From the NCBI RefSeq assembly GCF_021283305.1, contig NZ_JAJSOK010000069.1, positions 1 through 39,772 of the forward strand: a DNA stretch of 39,772 nucleotides, read 5' to 3'. The notes beneath the pieces are model-generated. The model was given only the letters and a program-made list of their open reading frames with translations. It did no database searches and was not told where the DNA came from. Shown piece after piece: positions 1 through 8,206 of this stretch. The translations under genes were made by a program, and so were the position numbers. This DNA comes from Pseudonocardia kujensis. GTDB taxonomy: Bacteria; Actinomycetota; Actinomycetes; Mycobacteriales; Pseudonocardiaceae. Position 1 is the stretch's first letter, and every line of letters begins with the position of its first letter.

Positions 1-1
1 C

Positions 2-265
2 GCGCTGCGAATCCTGCGCGAGCGCCGCCCCGACCACCCGATCGAGACCAACGTCGAGTTCTGGGCCGCGGTCATCCTGGACTTCGCCCAGGTCCCGCCG
101 CACATGATGCCCGCGATGTTCACCAGCGCCCGCACCGCGGGCTGGTCCGCGCACATCCTGGAGCAGAAGCGGGAGAACAAGCTGGTCCGCCCGTCGGCCC
201 AGTACATCGGGCCGGGCCCGCGCAAGCCCCAGGACGTCGAGGGCTTCGACCTGCTGGTCCACTGA
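2..265 (+). CDS. citA: citrate synthase, C-terminal end (gene starts before the window)
   Basis: An open frame runs in from the left edge and gives the last 87 residues before TGA. It contains the C-terminal signature of citrate synthases: a segment reading RTAGWSAHILEQ, then RPSAQYIGP, with the arginines and the tyrosine/glycine near the CoA and citrate sites. The enzyme condenses acetyl-CoA with oxaloacetate in the cytoplasm, the first step of the TCA cycle. The nearby serC and sepH genes match the mycobacterial citA (Rv0889c) to Rv0881 neighbourhood, so this is probably the second, actinobacterial-type citrate synthase. The exact paralogue cannot be settled from the tail alone. Confidence 0.85.
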   Translation, partial: ALRILRERRPDHPIETNVEFWAAVILDFAQVPPHMMPAMFTSARTAGWSAHILEQKRENKLVRPSAQYIGPGPRKPQDVEGFDLLVH

Positions 266-287
266 GCTGATCCGCTCCCGAGCCCTC

Positions 288-315
288 GGGGGTGGCGGCG
301 ACCGCCGCCACCCCC
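288..315. terminator. hairpin between convergent citA and MFS genes
   Basis: A perfect 12-bp stem (GGGGGTGGCGGC / GCCGCCACCCCC) closes on the 4-nt loop GACC, directly after the citA stop and touching the stop codon of the convergent MFS gene. There is no U-tract on either side, so it is a GC-type actinobacterial terminator candidate serving both genes. Confidence 0.5.
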
Positions 316-1599
316 TCAGGCGGGTTCGGGAACCGGGGCCGGGACACGGAGGCGGCGGATCGCCAGCGACGCGATCGCGGCCAGCACGCAGAGCACGGCG
401 CCGCCGTACCAGGCGGCGTCGTAGCTGCCGAGCGCGTCGCGCACGAGCCCGGCGGCCAGCGCCGCGGCCGCGGCACCGAGTTGGTGGCTGGCGAACACCC
501 AGCCGAACACGACCGGCGCCGTCGGGCCGAACCACTCGCGGCACAACGCCATCGTGGGCGGCACGGTGGCGACCCAGTCCAGGCCGTAGAAGATCACGAA
601 GGCGAAGATGCTGGCGTTCAGGTCGGCGCCGAACAGCGGCACGAGCAGCGCCAGCGACAGCCCGCGCAGCACGTAGTAGGTGCCGAGCAGGATCCGCGGG
701 TCGAAGCGGTCGGTCAGCCAGCCGGAGAAGATGGTGCCGACCAGGTCGAAGATCCCGACCAGGGCGAGCAGGCTCGCCGCCGTCGTCGCCGGCATGCCGT
801 GGTCGTGGGCGGCGGGCACGAAGTGCGACTGGACGAGGCCGTTCGTGGTGGCACCGCAGACGAAGAACCCCGCCACGAGCAGCCAGAACGTCCGCTTCCG
901 CGCGACCCGGACCAGGGTGCCGACCGCCAGCCGGGCGGCCCCGGACCGGATCGGCTCGACGACGTCGGCCTCGGTGCCGCCGTAGGGCAGCGCGCCGACG
1001 TCGGCCGGGCGGTTGCGCAGGAGCAGCAGGACGACCGGCACCACGACCAGCGCCGCGCAGGCCACGGTGATCGAGGCGACGCGCCAGCCCGAGCTCTCGA
1101 CGAGGCGCGCGACCACCGGCAGGAAGATCAGCTGCCCGGTGGCGTTGGCGGCGGTGAGGATGCCGGTGACCAGGCCGCGGCGGGCCACGAACCAGCGCCC
1201 CACGACCGTCGCCACCAGCGACATCGCCATCGACCCGGTGCCGAGGCCGACGATCACGCCCCACAGCAGCACGAGCTGCCACGCCTCCGTCATGAACACG
1301 GTGAGGCCCGCACCCACGGCCACCATCGCCAGCGCGACCGCGACCACCTGCCGCACGCCGAAGCGCTCCATCAGCGCGGCCGCGAACGGTGCGGTAAGGC
1401 CGAACAGCGCCAGGTTCACCGAGAGCGCCACCGAGATCTCCCCGATGGACCAGCCGAACTCCGCCTGCAGTGGCTCGACCATCACACCGGGCGTCGACCG
1501 GAAGCCGGCCGCCCCGATGATCGCCAGGAAGGTGGCCACGGCCGCCCACCACGCGGGGTGCACGCGCCGGCGGCGCACAGGGGCGCTGAGTTCACTCAC
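316..1599 (-). CDS. MFS transporter
   Basis: A 427-residue protein with about twelve hydrophobic segments after a basic N-terminus (SELSAPVRRRRVHPAWWA). The first half has the MFS inter-helix pattern after helix 2 (ALMERFGVRQ) and the second half a matching SGWLTDRFDPR. The overall look (RSTPGVMVEPLQAEFGWS at helix 1-2) is that of the oxalate/formate-antiporter or monocarboxylate-like MFS branch. The substrate is not visible. It is transcribed away from a GlxA-type regulator with only 71 bp between the starts and a perfect palindrome in that gap, so local control is likely. The start is GTG at 1599, with no clear Shine-Dalgarno sequence. Confidence 0.85.
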   Translation of the reverse strand: MSELSAPVRRRRVHPAWWAAVATFLAIIGAAGFRSTPGVMVEPLQAEFGWSIGEISVALSVNLALFGLTAPFAAALMERFGVRQVVAVALAMVAVGAGLTVFMTEAWQLVLLWGVIVGLGTGSMAMSLVATVVGRWFVARRGLVTGILTAANATGQLIFLPVVARLVESSGWRVASITVACAALVVVPVVLLLLRNRPADVGALPYGGTEADVVEPIRSGAARLAVGTLVRVARKRTFWLLVAGFFVCGATTNGLVQSHFVPAAHDHGMPATTAASLLALVGIFDLVGTIFSGWLTDRFDPRILLGTYYVLRGLSLALLVPLFGADLNASIFAFVIFYGLDWVATVPPTMALCREWFGPTAPVVFGWVFASHQLGAAAAALAAGLVRDALGSYDAAWYGGAVLCVLAAIASLAIRRLRVPAPVPEPA

Positions 1600-1634
1600 G
1601 CGATGCAGCGTCGCCGATCCGCTCCGTCGACGGA

Positions 1635-1664
1635 AGTGGCCGAACGGCCACTCTGTGAAAGAAT
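1635..1664. promoter_or_regulatory. palindromic operator and -10 element between divergent MFS and glxA-type genes
   Basis: AGTGGCCGAACGGCCACT (1635-1652) is an inverted repeat with perfect 8-bp arms around AA. It lies where the -35 of the plus-strand regulator would be. AAGAAT (1659-1664) follows, then CCGGCC and the ATG at 1671, which fits a leaderless start. The position between a regulator and a divergent transporter suggests the regulator binds here; this is inference. Confidence 0.45.
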
Positions 1665-1670
1665 CCGGCC

Positions 1671-2627
1671 ATGCACCGGGTCGCCGTCCTGGCCATGCCG
1701 ACCGTGATCGCGTTCGAGCTCGGGCTGCCGCACAAGCTGATGGGCGGCGCCGCCGGGCCGGACGACGAGCCGCTCTACGACGTCCGGGTCACCACGCTCG
1801 ACGGCGGGCCGGTCCGGACCTCGGCCGGGTACTCGGTCCTGCCCGAGCACGGGCCGGAGATCCTCGGCGAGGCCGACACGCTCGTCGTCCCCGGACATCT
1901 GGACGGCAGCTGGATGACCCGCGGCACGGTCGACCCGCAGGTCGCGGCGGTGTTGCGGGGGGCGGGCCGGGTGATGTCGATCTGCACCGGGGCCTTCGTG
2001 CTCGCCGCCGCGGGGCTGCTCGACGGCCGCCCCGCGACCACCCACTGGCGCTGGACCCGCCGCTTCCGCCGGCTCTACCCGCAGGTCGCCCTGGACCCGG
2101 ACGTCCTGTTCGTCGACGACGGCGACGTCCTGACCTCCGCGGGCAACGCCGCCGGGATCGACCTGTGCCTGCACGTCGTCCGGCGCGACCACGGGGCCGA
2201 GGTGGCCGCGACGGTGGCGCGCCGGGCCGTCGTCGCCCCGTGGCGGGAAGGCGGCCAGTCGCAGTTCGTCGAGGCGCCGGTGCCGGAGGTGTCCGGGGCG
2301 GGCACCGCGGCCGCACGGGCCTGGGCGCTCGACCACCTCGACGCCCCGATCGGACTCGACGAGCTGGCCGAGCGGGCGGCCATGAGCGTGCGGACCTTCA
2401 CCCGGCGGTTCCGCGCCGAGACCGGCGAGAGCCCCGGCCGCTGGCTCACCACGCAGCGGGTGCACCGGGCCCGGCGGCTGCTCGAGACCACGGACCTGCC
2501 GGTGGAGCGGGTCGCCGAGCGGTGCGGCTTCGGCACGACCGTGTCGCTGCGCCAGCACCTGCACACCGCCATCGGCATGTCGCCGCTGGCCTACCGGCGG
2601 ATGTACCGGGCCCCGGCAGGGGCCTGA
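1671..2627 (+). CDS. GlxA-family transcriptional regulator (DJ-1/PfpI + AraC HTH)
   Basis: A 318-residue two-domain regulator. Residues 1-190 form a DJ-1/PfpI (class I glutamine amidotransferase-like) fold with the nucleophile-elbow motif SICTGAFVLAAAGLL (Cys105) and THW downstream. Residues 215-315 carry two AraC/XylS helix-turn-helix motifs (LDELAERAAMSVRTFTRRFR and VERVAERCGFGTTVSLRQHL), ending in the usual SPLAYRRMYR. Members of this family (AdpA, FtrA, GlxA) sense or respond to metabolic signals and often control a neighbouring transporter. Here the divergent partner is the MFS gene. The gene ends just before a convergent flavoprotein gene. Confidence 0.88.
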   Translation: MHRVAVLAMPTVIAFELGLPHKLMGGAAGPDDEPLYDVRVTTLDGGPVRTSAGYSVLPEHGPEILGEADTLVVPGHLDGSWMTRGTVDPQVAAVLRGAGRVMSICTGAFVLAAAGLLDGRPATTHWRWTRRFRRLYPQVALDPDVLFVDDGDVLTSAGNAAGIDLCLHVVRRDHGAEVAATVARRAVVAPWREGGQSQFVEAPVPEVSGAGTAAARAWALDHLDAPIGLDELAERAAMSVRTFTRRFRAETGESPGRWLTTQRVHRARRLLETTDLPVERVAERCGFGTTVSLRQHLHTAIGMSPLAYRRMYRAPAGA

Positions 2628-2635
2628 CGGCGGGC

Positions 2636-3235
2636 TCAGGCGACCCCGGCCAGCGCGAGCGCCCGCACGGCCTCGGCGAACTCGGCGAGCTCGCGCCCGA
2701 CGTCGTCGCCGGTCGGGCGCAACAGCAGCCCGGCCGGCCGCAGCCACGCGACGACGTGGTGCAGGTCCGCGCCGCGCGTCACCTCCACGACCGTGCGCAG
2801 GGCGGCCCCGCGTGGCGAGCGCACGCCGAACGTCAGGGGCAGGTACTCGGCAGCACCCGGCCGGCCCACCCACGCCGGGACGCCGTTCACGCCGTGCTCG
2901 CGCCGGAGCACCTCGCGGACCTCGGCGGCGTGGGCCTCGGGGTCCCGCCCGGCCCCGCCGGGCAGCCCGACGACCAGCTCGGCCCGGCCGCGGGCCCGCA
3001 CGGCCAGGTCGGCGAGGGCGCCGGCGTCGGCCGCCGCGCGCCGCCAGTACCCGCCGACCGCCAGGCCGATGCGGATCCGCGAGGTCCGCTCGGCGGCGAC
3101 GGCGAGGGCCATCCCCGCGTCGGGGTAGCTGCGCGGCGCCTCGTGGCACCACGCTCGGGCGTAGCCGAGCTCCTCGGCCAGCGCGACGTGCTCGGGCGTC
3201 GCCACCCCCGCTGCGAGGGCACAGTCGATCTCCAT
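2636..3235 (-). CDS. short LLM-class (luciferase-like) flavoprotein
   Basis: The 199 residues match the luciferase-like monooxygenase fold at the start: an AEELGYARAWCHE segment, then ALAVAAERTSRIRIGLAVGG, then a compact DLAVRARGRAELVVGLPGG. These are the positions where the family binds F420 or FMN. The usual length is about 300 residues, so roughly a third of the barrel is missing or shortened at the C-terminal side, without any visible frameshift. GGAGG lies 6 nt before the ATG, so translation looks intact. It may be a reduced, possibly non-catalytic family member. It converges on the GlxA-type gene and is divergent from serC. Confidence 0.6.
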   Translation of the reverse strand: MEIDCALAAGVATPEHVALAEELGYARAWCHEAPRSYPDAGMALAVAAERTSRIRIGLAVGGYWRRAAADAGALADLAVRARGRAELVVGLPGGAGRDPEAHAAEVREVLRREHGVNGVPAWVGRPGAAEYLPLTFGVRSPRGAALRTVVEVTRGADLHHVVAWLRPAGLLLRPTGDDVGRELAEFAEAVRALALAGVA

Positions 3236-3454
3236 CTCGGACCTCCGTCCCGGGTTCCAGACCGGTATCTCGATCGATCAGGACGGAATGTTGCAGCGCG
3301 GGCGGCACGGTGGGGTGGATCGCCCGGTCGGCGGACGCGCTGGGCCTATCCGGTGACGCGGACCCACCCACCCGGCCGGAACGGCGCGACCACCCTCCGT
3401 GCAGGGACGGGCCCGCCACCCCGGACCCTTCCGCGGCTTGCGACACTGGGGTAC

Positions 3455-4588
3455 GTGACCGCGTCGACCAGCACCGACCTGCAGATCCCCGCCGACCTCC
3501 TCCCGGGCGACGGGCGGTTCGGCTGCGGACCGTCCAAGGTCCGCCCCGAGCAGCTCCGGGCGCTCGCGGACGCCGCGGACGTGATGGGCACCTCCCACCG
3601 GCAGAAGCCGGTGAAGTCCCTGGTCGGGCGCGTGCGCGCCGGCCTGCGCGAGCTGTTCTCGCTGCCCGAGGGCTACGAGGTCGTGCTCGGCGACGGCGGC
3701 TCCACCGCCTTCTGGGACGCCGCTGCCTTCGGCCTGGTCCGCGAGCGGTCGCTGCACCTGACCTACGGCGAGTTCTCCTCGAAGTTCGCCGACACCACCA
3801 AGGGTGCGCCGTTCCTCGCCGACCCGGTGATCGTGTCCGCCGAGCCGGGCAGCGCGCCCGAGCCGACCGCCGACCCGTCGTGCGACGTCCTGGCCTGGGC
3901 CCACAACGAGACCTCCACCGGCGTCGCGGTGCCGGTCGTGCGGCCGGAGTCCTCGATCGAGGGCCAGCTCGTGGTGATCGACGCGACCTCGGGTGCCGGC
4001 GGCCTGCCCGTCGACATCACCCAGTCGGACGCCTACTACTTCGCGCCGCAGAAGGGCTTCGCCTCCGACGGCGGGCTCTGGATCGCGCTGCTCTCCCCCG
4101 CCGCGCTCGGCCGGGTCGCCGAGCTGGCCGCGGGCGACCGCTGGATCCCGCCGTTCCTGTCGCTGGCCACGGCCGTCGACAACTCGGTCAAGGACCAGAC
4201 CTACAACACCCCGGCCGTCGCGACTCTGATCATGCTCGCCGACCAGATCGACTGGATGCTCGGCCTCGGCGGGCTCGACGCCTGCGTGGCGCGCACCGCG
4301 GACTCCTCGGGCCGGCTGTACTCCTGGGCCGAGAAGTCCGAGTACGCCACGCCGTTCGTGACCGACCCGGCGCACCGCTCCCAGGTCGTCGGCACGGTCG
4401 ACTTCGCCGACTCGGTCGACGCCGCGGCCGTCGCGAAGATCCTCCGCGCCAACGGCGTCGTCGACACCGAGCCGTACCGCAAGCTGGGCCGCAACCAGCT
4501 GCGGATCGGCATGTTCCCGGCGGTCGAGCCCGCCGACGTCGCCGCGCTGACCGCCTGCATCGACTGGGTCGTCGAGCGGCTCGGCTGA
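3455..4588 (+). CDS. serC: phosphoserine aminotransferase
   Basis: A 377-residue PLP enzyme that converts 3-phosphohydroxypyruvate and glutamate to phosphoserine, the second step of serine synthesis; it can also serve pyridoxal phosphate synthesis. It has the full actinobacterial SerC layout: FGCGPSKVR at the start, a substrate-loop Ser/Thr/His/Arg segment (GTSHRQKPVKSLVGRVR), and the PLP lysine in YYFAPQKGFASDGG (Lys200). The C-terminal block EPYRKLGRNQLRIGMFPAVE is typical of the family. GTG at 3455 gives the N-terminus MTASTSTDLQIP. Much longer upstream extensions of the frame are arginine-rich noise. A terminator follows at 4650. Confidence 0.95.
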   Translation: MTASTSTDLQIPADLLPGDGRFGCGPSKVRPEQLRALADAADVMGTSHRQKPVKSLVGRVRAGLRELFSLPEGYEVVLGDGGSTAFWDAAAFGLVRERSLHLTYGEFSSKFADTTKGAPFLADPVIVSAEPGSAPEPTADPSCDVLAWAHNETSTGVAVPVVRPESSIEGQLVVIDATSGAGGLPVDITQSDAYYFAPQKGFASDGGLWIALLSPAALGRVAELAAGDRWIPPFLSLATAVDNSVKDQTYNTPAVATLIMLADQIDWMLGLGGLDACVARTADSSGRLYSWAEKSEYATPFVTDPAHRSQVVGTVDFADSVDAAAVAKILRANGVVDTEPYRKLGRNQLRIGMFPAVEPADVAALTACIDWVVERLG

Positions 4589-4649
4589 GCCCCGGACGTC
4601 GGACCCGAACGGCGCCGCACCTCGGGGCCGAGTAGCCCCCACTTCCCGA

Positions 4650-4683
4650 ACGGCCGGGTCGCCTCGCGCGACCCGGCCGTTTT
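4650..4683 (+). terminator. Rho-independent terminator of serC
   Basis: A perfect 13-bp stem (ACGGCCGGGTCGC / GCGACCCGGCCGT) with the loop CTCGC is followed by TTTT, 62 nt after the serC stop. Confidence 0.85.
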
Positions 4684-4917
4684 GACATGGCAGGGGTGAC
4701 GGAACGTAGTCACATCAGTAACATGCGCCTCAGCTTTACCGATCTTGGCACGACGTGCGACGGTACGGAGTGTCCACCGGCAGGAGCGGTCGTCGGTGCG
4801 GACCAGAAGGCCACGTCGAGGGCCGGAAGGGCCCACCGGCGCGCCTCACTCGTCGGACACGATTCGGCAACTACCGTCACCCGGACGGGGTCAGAGCGAG
4901 CGAGGAGGCCGGCGGAT
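4684..4917 (+). promoter_or_regulatory. intergenic region upstream of sepH
   Basis: This 234-nt stretch is less GC-rich than its surroundings at 4696-4760. Possible elements are GTGACG (4696-4701) 17 nt before TAACAT (4719-4724), and a TACCGT at 4872-4877 nearer the gene. Neither is a strong match. GGAGG at 4904-4908 is the sepH ribosome-binding site. No gene is supported here. Confidence 0.3.
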
Positions 4918-6564
4918 ATGCGGTCGTTGCGGGTCGTCGGGATCACCGAGGACGGTTCGGTGGTCCTCGAGGATCCGGCGCGCCGCGAACGGTTCACCGT
5001 GCCCGCCGACGAGCAGCTCCGAGCCGCCGCGCGGGGGGACCTGACCCGGCTCGGACAGATCGCGATCGAGTTGGAGAGCCAGTTGCGACCACGCGAGATC
5101 CAAGCCCGCATCCGGGCCGGGGCGTCCGTGGAACAGGTCGCCTCGGCCGCCGGGGTGCCCGTCCAGAAGATCGAACGGTTCGCCTATCCGGTCCTCCTCG
5201 AACGCACCCGCACGGCGGAGCTCGCCCGCGCCGCCCACCCCGTCCGCGACGACGGGCCCGACGTCCGCACCCTCGCCGAGACCGTCGCGCACACCTTCGG
5301 ACTCCGCGGGCAGGACCACACGGGCGCCGACTGGGACAGCTGGAAGGGCGAGGACGGGCGGTGGGTCGTCGCCCTCGGCTGGCGGTCCGGGCGCTCCGAC
5401 ATCCGGGCCCACTGGGTCTTCCAGCCGGGCGCGCACGGCGGCACGGTGACGGCGCTCGACGACCACGCCCGCGACCTCGTCGAGGGCCGCCCGCAGCAGC
5501 CGCTGCGGCCCGTCGGCCCGGTGATCGACATGGCGCGGCCGGACGACGCCGCGGTGGAGGTGGCCGAGGAGGTCGTGCCCGCCGCCGTCAACGGTGCGGT
5601 GAACGGGGAGGCGCGGCGCATCGCCCCGGAGCAGCGGCGCGGGTCGCTGCCCGGCAGCCGGCGGGAGCCGGTGCGCGGGGTCACGCGGAGCGAGGTCCGG
5701 TCCGAGCTCGCCGGCCCGCCGACGCACCCTGCGGCGCGCAGCACGGACACGCTGACCACGGATACGCGCACGACCGACGTCGGGCGGGTGGCGGTGTCCG
5801 GGGCGGGTGCCCCGACCGACGCCGACCGGACGCACGACGCCGGCCCGGTCCCGACCCCGGCTCCGGGTGCGCCCTCCGTCGAGGTCGAGACGGCCGACGC
5901 CGAGACCGGCGACGCCGCGGCCGACGTGGCGCGGGACGAGGCGCCCTCGGTTGCGGAGACCTCGGCCGGGCCGGACGGGAAGGGCCCCGACGCCGCAGAG
6001 GCAGAGGCAGAGGCCGGCCCGGCCCCGGACGCCGAGGCCGTCCCGGCGCCCGAGGTGCAGGACGAGGCGAACCCGGCCGTGGGCGCCGAGAACGCCCACA
6101 CCGAGAACGCCGACACCGAGAACGCCGACACCGAGAAGGTCGGCGCGGACACGGTGGCCTCGACGGACGAGCCGGAGACCGGCGCGGAGAAGGCCGGCGC
6201 GGAGAAGACCGGCGCGGAGAAGACCGGCGCGGCGAAGGCCGGCGACCAGCAGGCGGCCGCGACGGACGGGGCGAAGACCGGCCCGGCCGTGGCCACGGCG
6301 TCCGACCCGGCCGCCGGAAAGGCTCCCGAGAAGACCGCCGGGACGCCCACCGAGAAGACCGCCGAGAAGACCGCCGGGACGAACTCGGACAAGACCTCCG
6401 GGAAGACCTCGCCGGAGGCCGAGGGCGCCGCGGCCCCGGCCGGCGGCGCGCGACCCGCCGGCCGGGCCGAGGGCGAGCAGCCCGCGCCGGCCAAGCGCAC
6501 CAAGAAGGGCAAGCCCGTCATGCCGTCCTGGGACGAGGTGCTGCTGGGCGTCCGCGGCCGCTGA
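4918..6564 (+). CDS. sepH: SepH, FtsZ-associated septation protein (DUF3071)
   Basis: A 548-residue protein. Residues 1 to about 170 are the DUF3071/SepH N-terminal domain, beginning MRSLRVVGITEDGSVVLEDP and containing a helix-turn-helix-like segment (IQARIRAGASVEQVASAAGV). In Streptomyces and mycobacteria SepH binds FtsZ and promotes septum assembly. A long, probably disordered linker rich in Ala, Glu, Thr and Pro follows (about 220-520), with two blocks of 5-residue tandem repeats. The protein ends in the conserved short C-terminal motif (TKKGKPVMPSWDEVLLGVRG). ATG at 4918 is chosen because GGAGG sits 9 nt before it and the homologous N-terminus begins there; an upstream in-frame ATG adds only unrelated sequence. 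It follows serC as in mycobacteria (Rv0884c/Rv0883c). Confidence 0.92.
   Translation: MRSLRVVGITEDGSVVLEDPARRERFTVPADEQLRAAARGDLTRLGQIAIELESQLRPREIQARIRAGASVEQVASAAGVPVQKIERFAYPVLLERTRTAELARAAHPVRDDGPDVRTLAETVAHTFGLRGQDHTGADWDSWKGEDGRWVVALGWRSGRSDIRAHWVFQPGAHGGTVTALDDHARDLVEGRPQQPLRPVGPVIDMARPDDAAVEVAEEVVPAAVNGAVNGEARRIAPEQRRGSLPGSRREPVRGVTRSEVRSELAGPPTHPAARSTDTLTTDTRTTDVGRVAVSGAGAPTDADRTHDAGPVPTPAPGAPSVEVETADAETGDAAADVARDEAPSVAETSAGPDGKGPDAAEAEAEAGPAPDAEAVPAPEVQDEANPAVGAENAHTENADTENADTEKVGADTVASTDEPETGAEKAGAEKTGAEKTGAAKAGDQQAAATDGAKTGPAVATASDPAAGKAPEKTAGTPTEKTAEKTAGTNSDKTSGKTSPEAEGAAAPAGGARPAGRAEGEQPAPAKRTKKGKPVMPSWDEVLLGVRGR
6088..6132 (+). repeat. 15-bp tandem repeat in sepH (3 copies, ENADT-type)
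   Basis: Three 15-bp units, GAGAACGCCSACACC, encode Glu-Asn-Ala-(His/Asp)-Thr in the sepH linker. A partial fourth unit (GAGAAG) follows. Confidence 0.9.
6181..6240 (+). repeat. 15-bp tandem repeat in sepH (4 copies, GAEKT-type)
   Basis: Four 15-bp units of the form GGCGCGGAGAAGRCC (the last has GCG for GAG) encode Gly-Ala-Glu-Lys-(Ala/Thr). The unit is a multiple of three, so copy changes keep the frame. Confidence 0.9.
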
Positions 6565-6693
6565 GAGGCGCGCTGCGTCGCCCACCCACCGGGACGCGCG
6601 GGTTCCCGCACGCCTCGACCGAGGCCACCCCTCGATCGAGCGCGCCCCGCTGCATCGCGAGACACCCGGTGCGCGCCGCCGCGGGGACGTCGG

Positions 6694-7254
6694 TCAGAGG
6701 AACTGGCCGAGCAGCAGCACCACCCAGGCCGCCCCGAGTCCCACGGCGGTGCCCAGCCCCATCCACCGCCAGAACGGCAGCCGCCGGATCAACCAGAGCG
6801 ACGGGGCGAGACCACCCACGACCAGCACGTTCGCCGGGATCCAGAGCAATCCGAACGCCTCGCCGAAGGCGCGGCTGAGGGTGATGTCGCCGATCGCGGC
6901 CAGCACCGCGAAGAACGTCGCCACCACCAGCCCGGTCGCCCAGGGCGTCGGTTCGTCGGGGTGCGGGGGCACGAGCGGGATCGGTTCGGTGGTGCGTCCG
7001 TGCACCAGGTCGACCCCGCCGGTCAGCGGGTCGACGTACTCGACGGGCCTGCCCAGGACGTCGGACACCCGCCCGGCGAGCTGCCGCCCGCGCCTGCTGA
7101 CGATGTCCTGCTGCTCGGGCCGCACCTCGACCCCGCGGATGCTCGCCGCGACCGCGCCCCACTGGCGGAGGTCCGCGGTGAGGTCCGGAGGCAGCACGGC
7201 GTCGCCCGGCCTCCTCTCACCGAGCACCACCTGACCCCCCGCAGCGAGGTGCAC
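6694..7254 (-). CDS. DUF2537 membrane protein (Rv0882-like)
   Basis: A 186-residue protein. The C-terminal 80 residues are hydrophobic with about three membrane segments (GLVVATFFAVLAAIGDITL; GLLWIPANVLVVGGLAPSLW; WMGLGTAVGLGAAWVVLLLG), matching the DUF2537 family next to SpoU methylase in mycobacteria. Residues 1-100 are soluble and make it longer than the roughly 95-residue mycobacterial protein. The function is unknown. It lies 4 nt downstream of trmH on the same strand. TAGGCT ends 6 nt before its GTG, so it may also have its own leaderless promoter inside the end of trmH. Confidence 0.75.
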   Translation of the reverse strand: MHLAAGGQVVLGERRPGDAVLPPDLTADLRQWGAVAASIRGVEVRPEQQDIVSRRGRQLAGRVSDVLGRPVEYVDPLTGGVDLVHGRTTEPIPLVPPHPDEPTPWATGLVVATFFAVLAAIGDITLSRAFGEAFGLLWIPANVLVVGGLAPSLWLIRRLPFWRWMGLGTAVGLGAAWVVLLLGQFL

Positions 7255-7258
7255 CCGG

Positions 7259-8071
7259 TCAGCCTACGGACGCCGCCACGGCATGGAAGGCCACTGCGGC
7301 AGCCGTTGCGACATTGAGAGAGTCGACGCCCGAGGCCATCGGGATCCGCACCCGGACGTCCGCGGCGGCCTGCGCTTCCGGCGTCAGGCCGGCACCTTCG
7401 GCGCCCAGCAGCAGGGCCACGCGCTCGCCCGCCAACCCGGCGGTCGCGAGGGACACCGCGTCCGGCGCGGGTGTCAGCGCGGCGACCCGCAGACCCACTT
7501 CGCGGAGGAGGTCGAGCGACTGCGGCCACGGACCCGGCAGGAGCGCGAACGGCACCCGCAGGACGTGCCCCATCGAAACCCGCACCGACCGCCGGTACAG
7601 CGGGTCGGCGCACCGCGGGCCGAGCAGGACCCCGTCGACGCCGAGGGCCGCGGCGTTGCGGAACAGCGAGCCGAGGTTCTCGTGGTCGTTCACACCCTCG
7701 CAGACGGCCAGGACGCGGGCGGTGCGGGCCAACTCCAGCGCGTCGACGGGCGCGGCGCGGTCCGCGACGGCGAGCACCCCCCGGTTCAGGTGGAAGCCGA
7801 CGGCGGTGGCCATGGTGTCGGCGTCCGTGGCGTAGGCGGGGACGTCGAGAGGCGCCAGATCGGCGGTGAGCTCCTCGAGCCGACGGGGTACCCCCAGCAC
7901 GGAGCGGACGGGATAGGGGGACTCGATCAGACGTCGGACGACGACCACGCCCTCGGCGATCACGAGCCCGCGGCCGCCGGGGCGGTCGGGGCGGCGGTCG
8001 GCGGTGGTCAGGTCGCGGTAGTCGTCGAGCCGGGGGTCGGTGGGGTCGCCGATCGCGGTGATGATGGCCAC
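7259..8071 (-). CDS. TrmH/SpoU-family RNA 2'-O-methyltransferase
   Basis: A 270-residue SPOUT (trefoil-knot) methyltransferase. Residues 1-95 form an N-terminal substrate-binding region (LVIAEGVVVVRRLIES). The catalytic domain carries the three TrmH motifs: motif 1 NDHENLGSLFRNAAALG with the conserved Asn and Arg, motif 2 VALLLGAEGAGL, and motif 3 RIPMASGVDSLNVATAAAVA. It uses S-adenosylmethionine to methylate a ribose in rRNA or tRNA; the target nucleotide cannot be read from the sequence. The start is GTG at 8071. It sits upstream of the DUF2537 gene, in the arrangement of mycobacterial Rv0881/Rv0882. Confidence 0.9.
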   Translation of the reverse strand: MAIITAIGDPTDPRLDDYRDLTTADRRPDRPGGRGLVIAEGVVVVRRLIESPYPVRSVLGVPRRLEELTADLAPLDVPAYATDADTMATAVGFHLNRGVLAVADRAAPVDALELARTARVLAVCEGVNDHENLGSLFRNAAALGVDGVLLGPRCADPLYRRSVRVSMGHVLRVPFALLPGPWPQSLDLLREVGLRVAALTPAPDAVSLATAGLAGERVALLLGAEGAGLTPEAQAAADVRVRIPMASGVDSLNVATAAAVAFHAVAASVG

Positions 8072-8206
8072 GATGACCGATCGTCCCAGGTGGCCTGCCG
8101 TTCATCGCACGGGGTCGCCCGGTCAGCCGGTACCGCCGCTTCCGGTGATGTGTCACGGTGGAGAGCCGCCGCGGGCGGACCGGCAGCTAGGAGGCATCGG
8201 GAGAGC

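Noticed and set aside
292..1707. Long antisense open frames rich in Arg, Gly, Pro and His (here and opposite most genes)
   Set aside because: They are mirror frames of real genes in very GC-rich DNA, with low-complexity composition and no family motifs.
4687..4917. N-terminal extension of SepH from an upstream ATG
   Set aside because: The extension has no SepH similarity, and a good ribosome-binding site and the family N-terminus both point to 4918.
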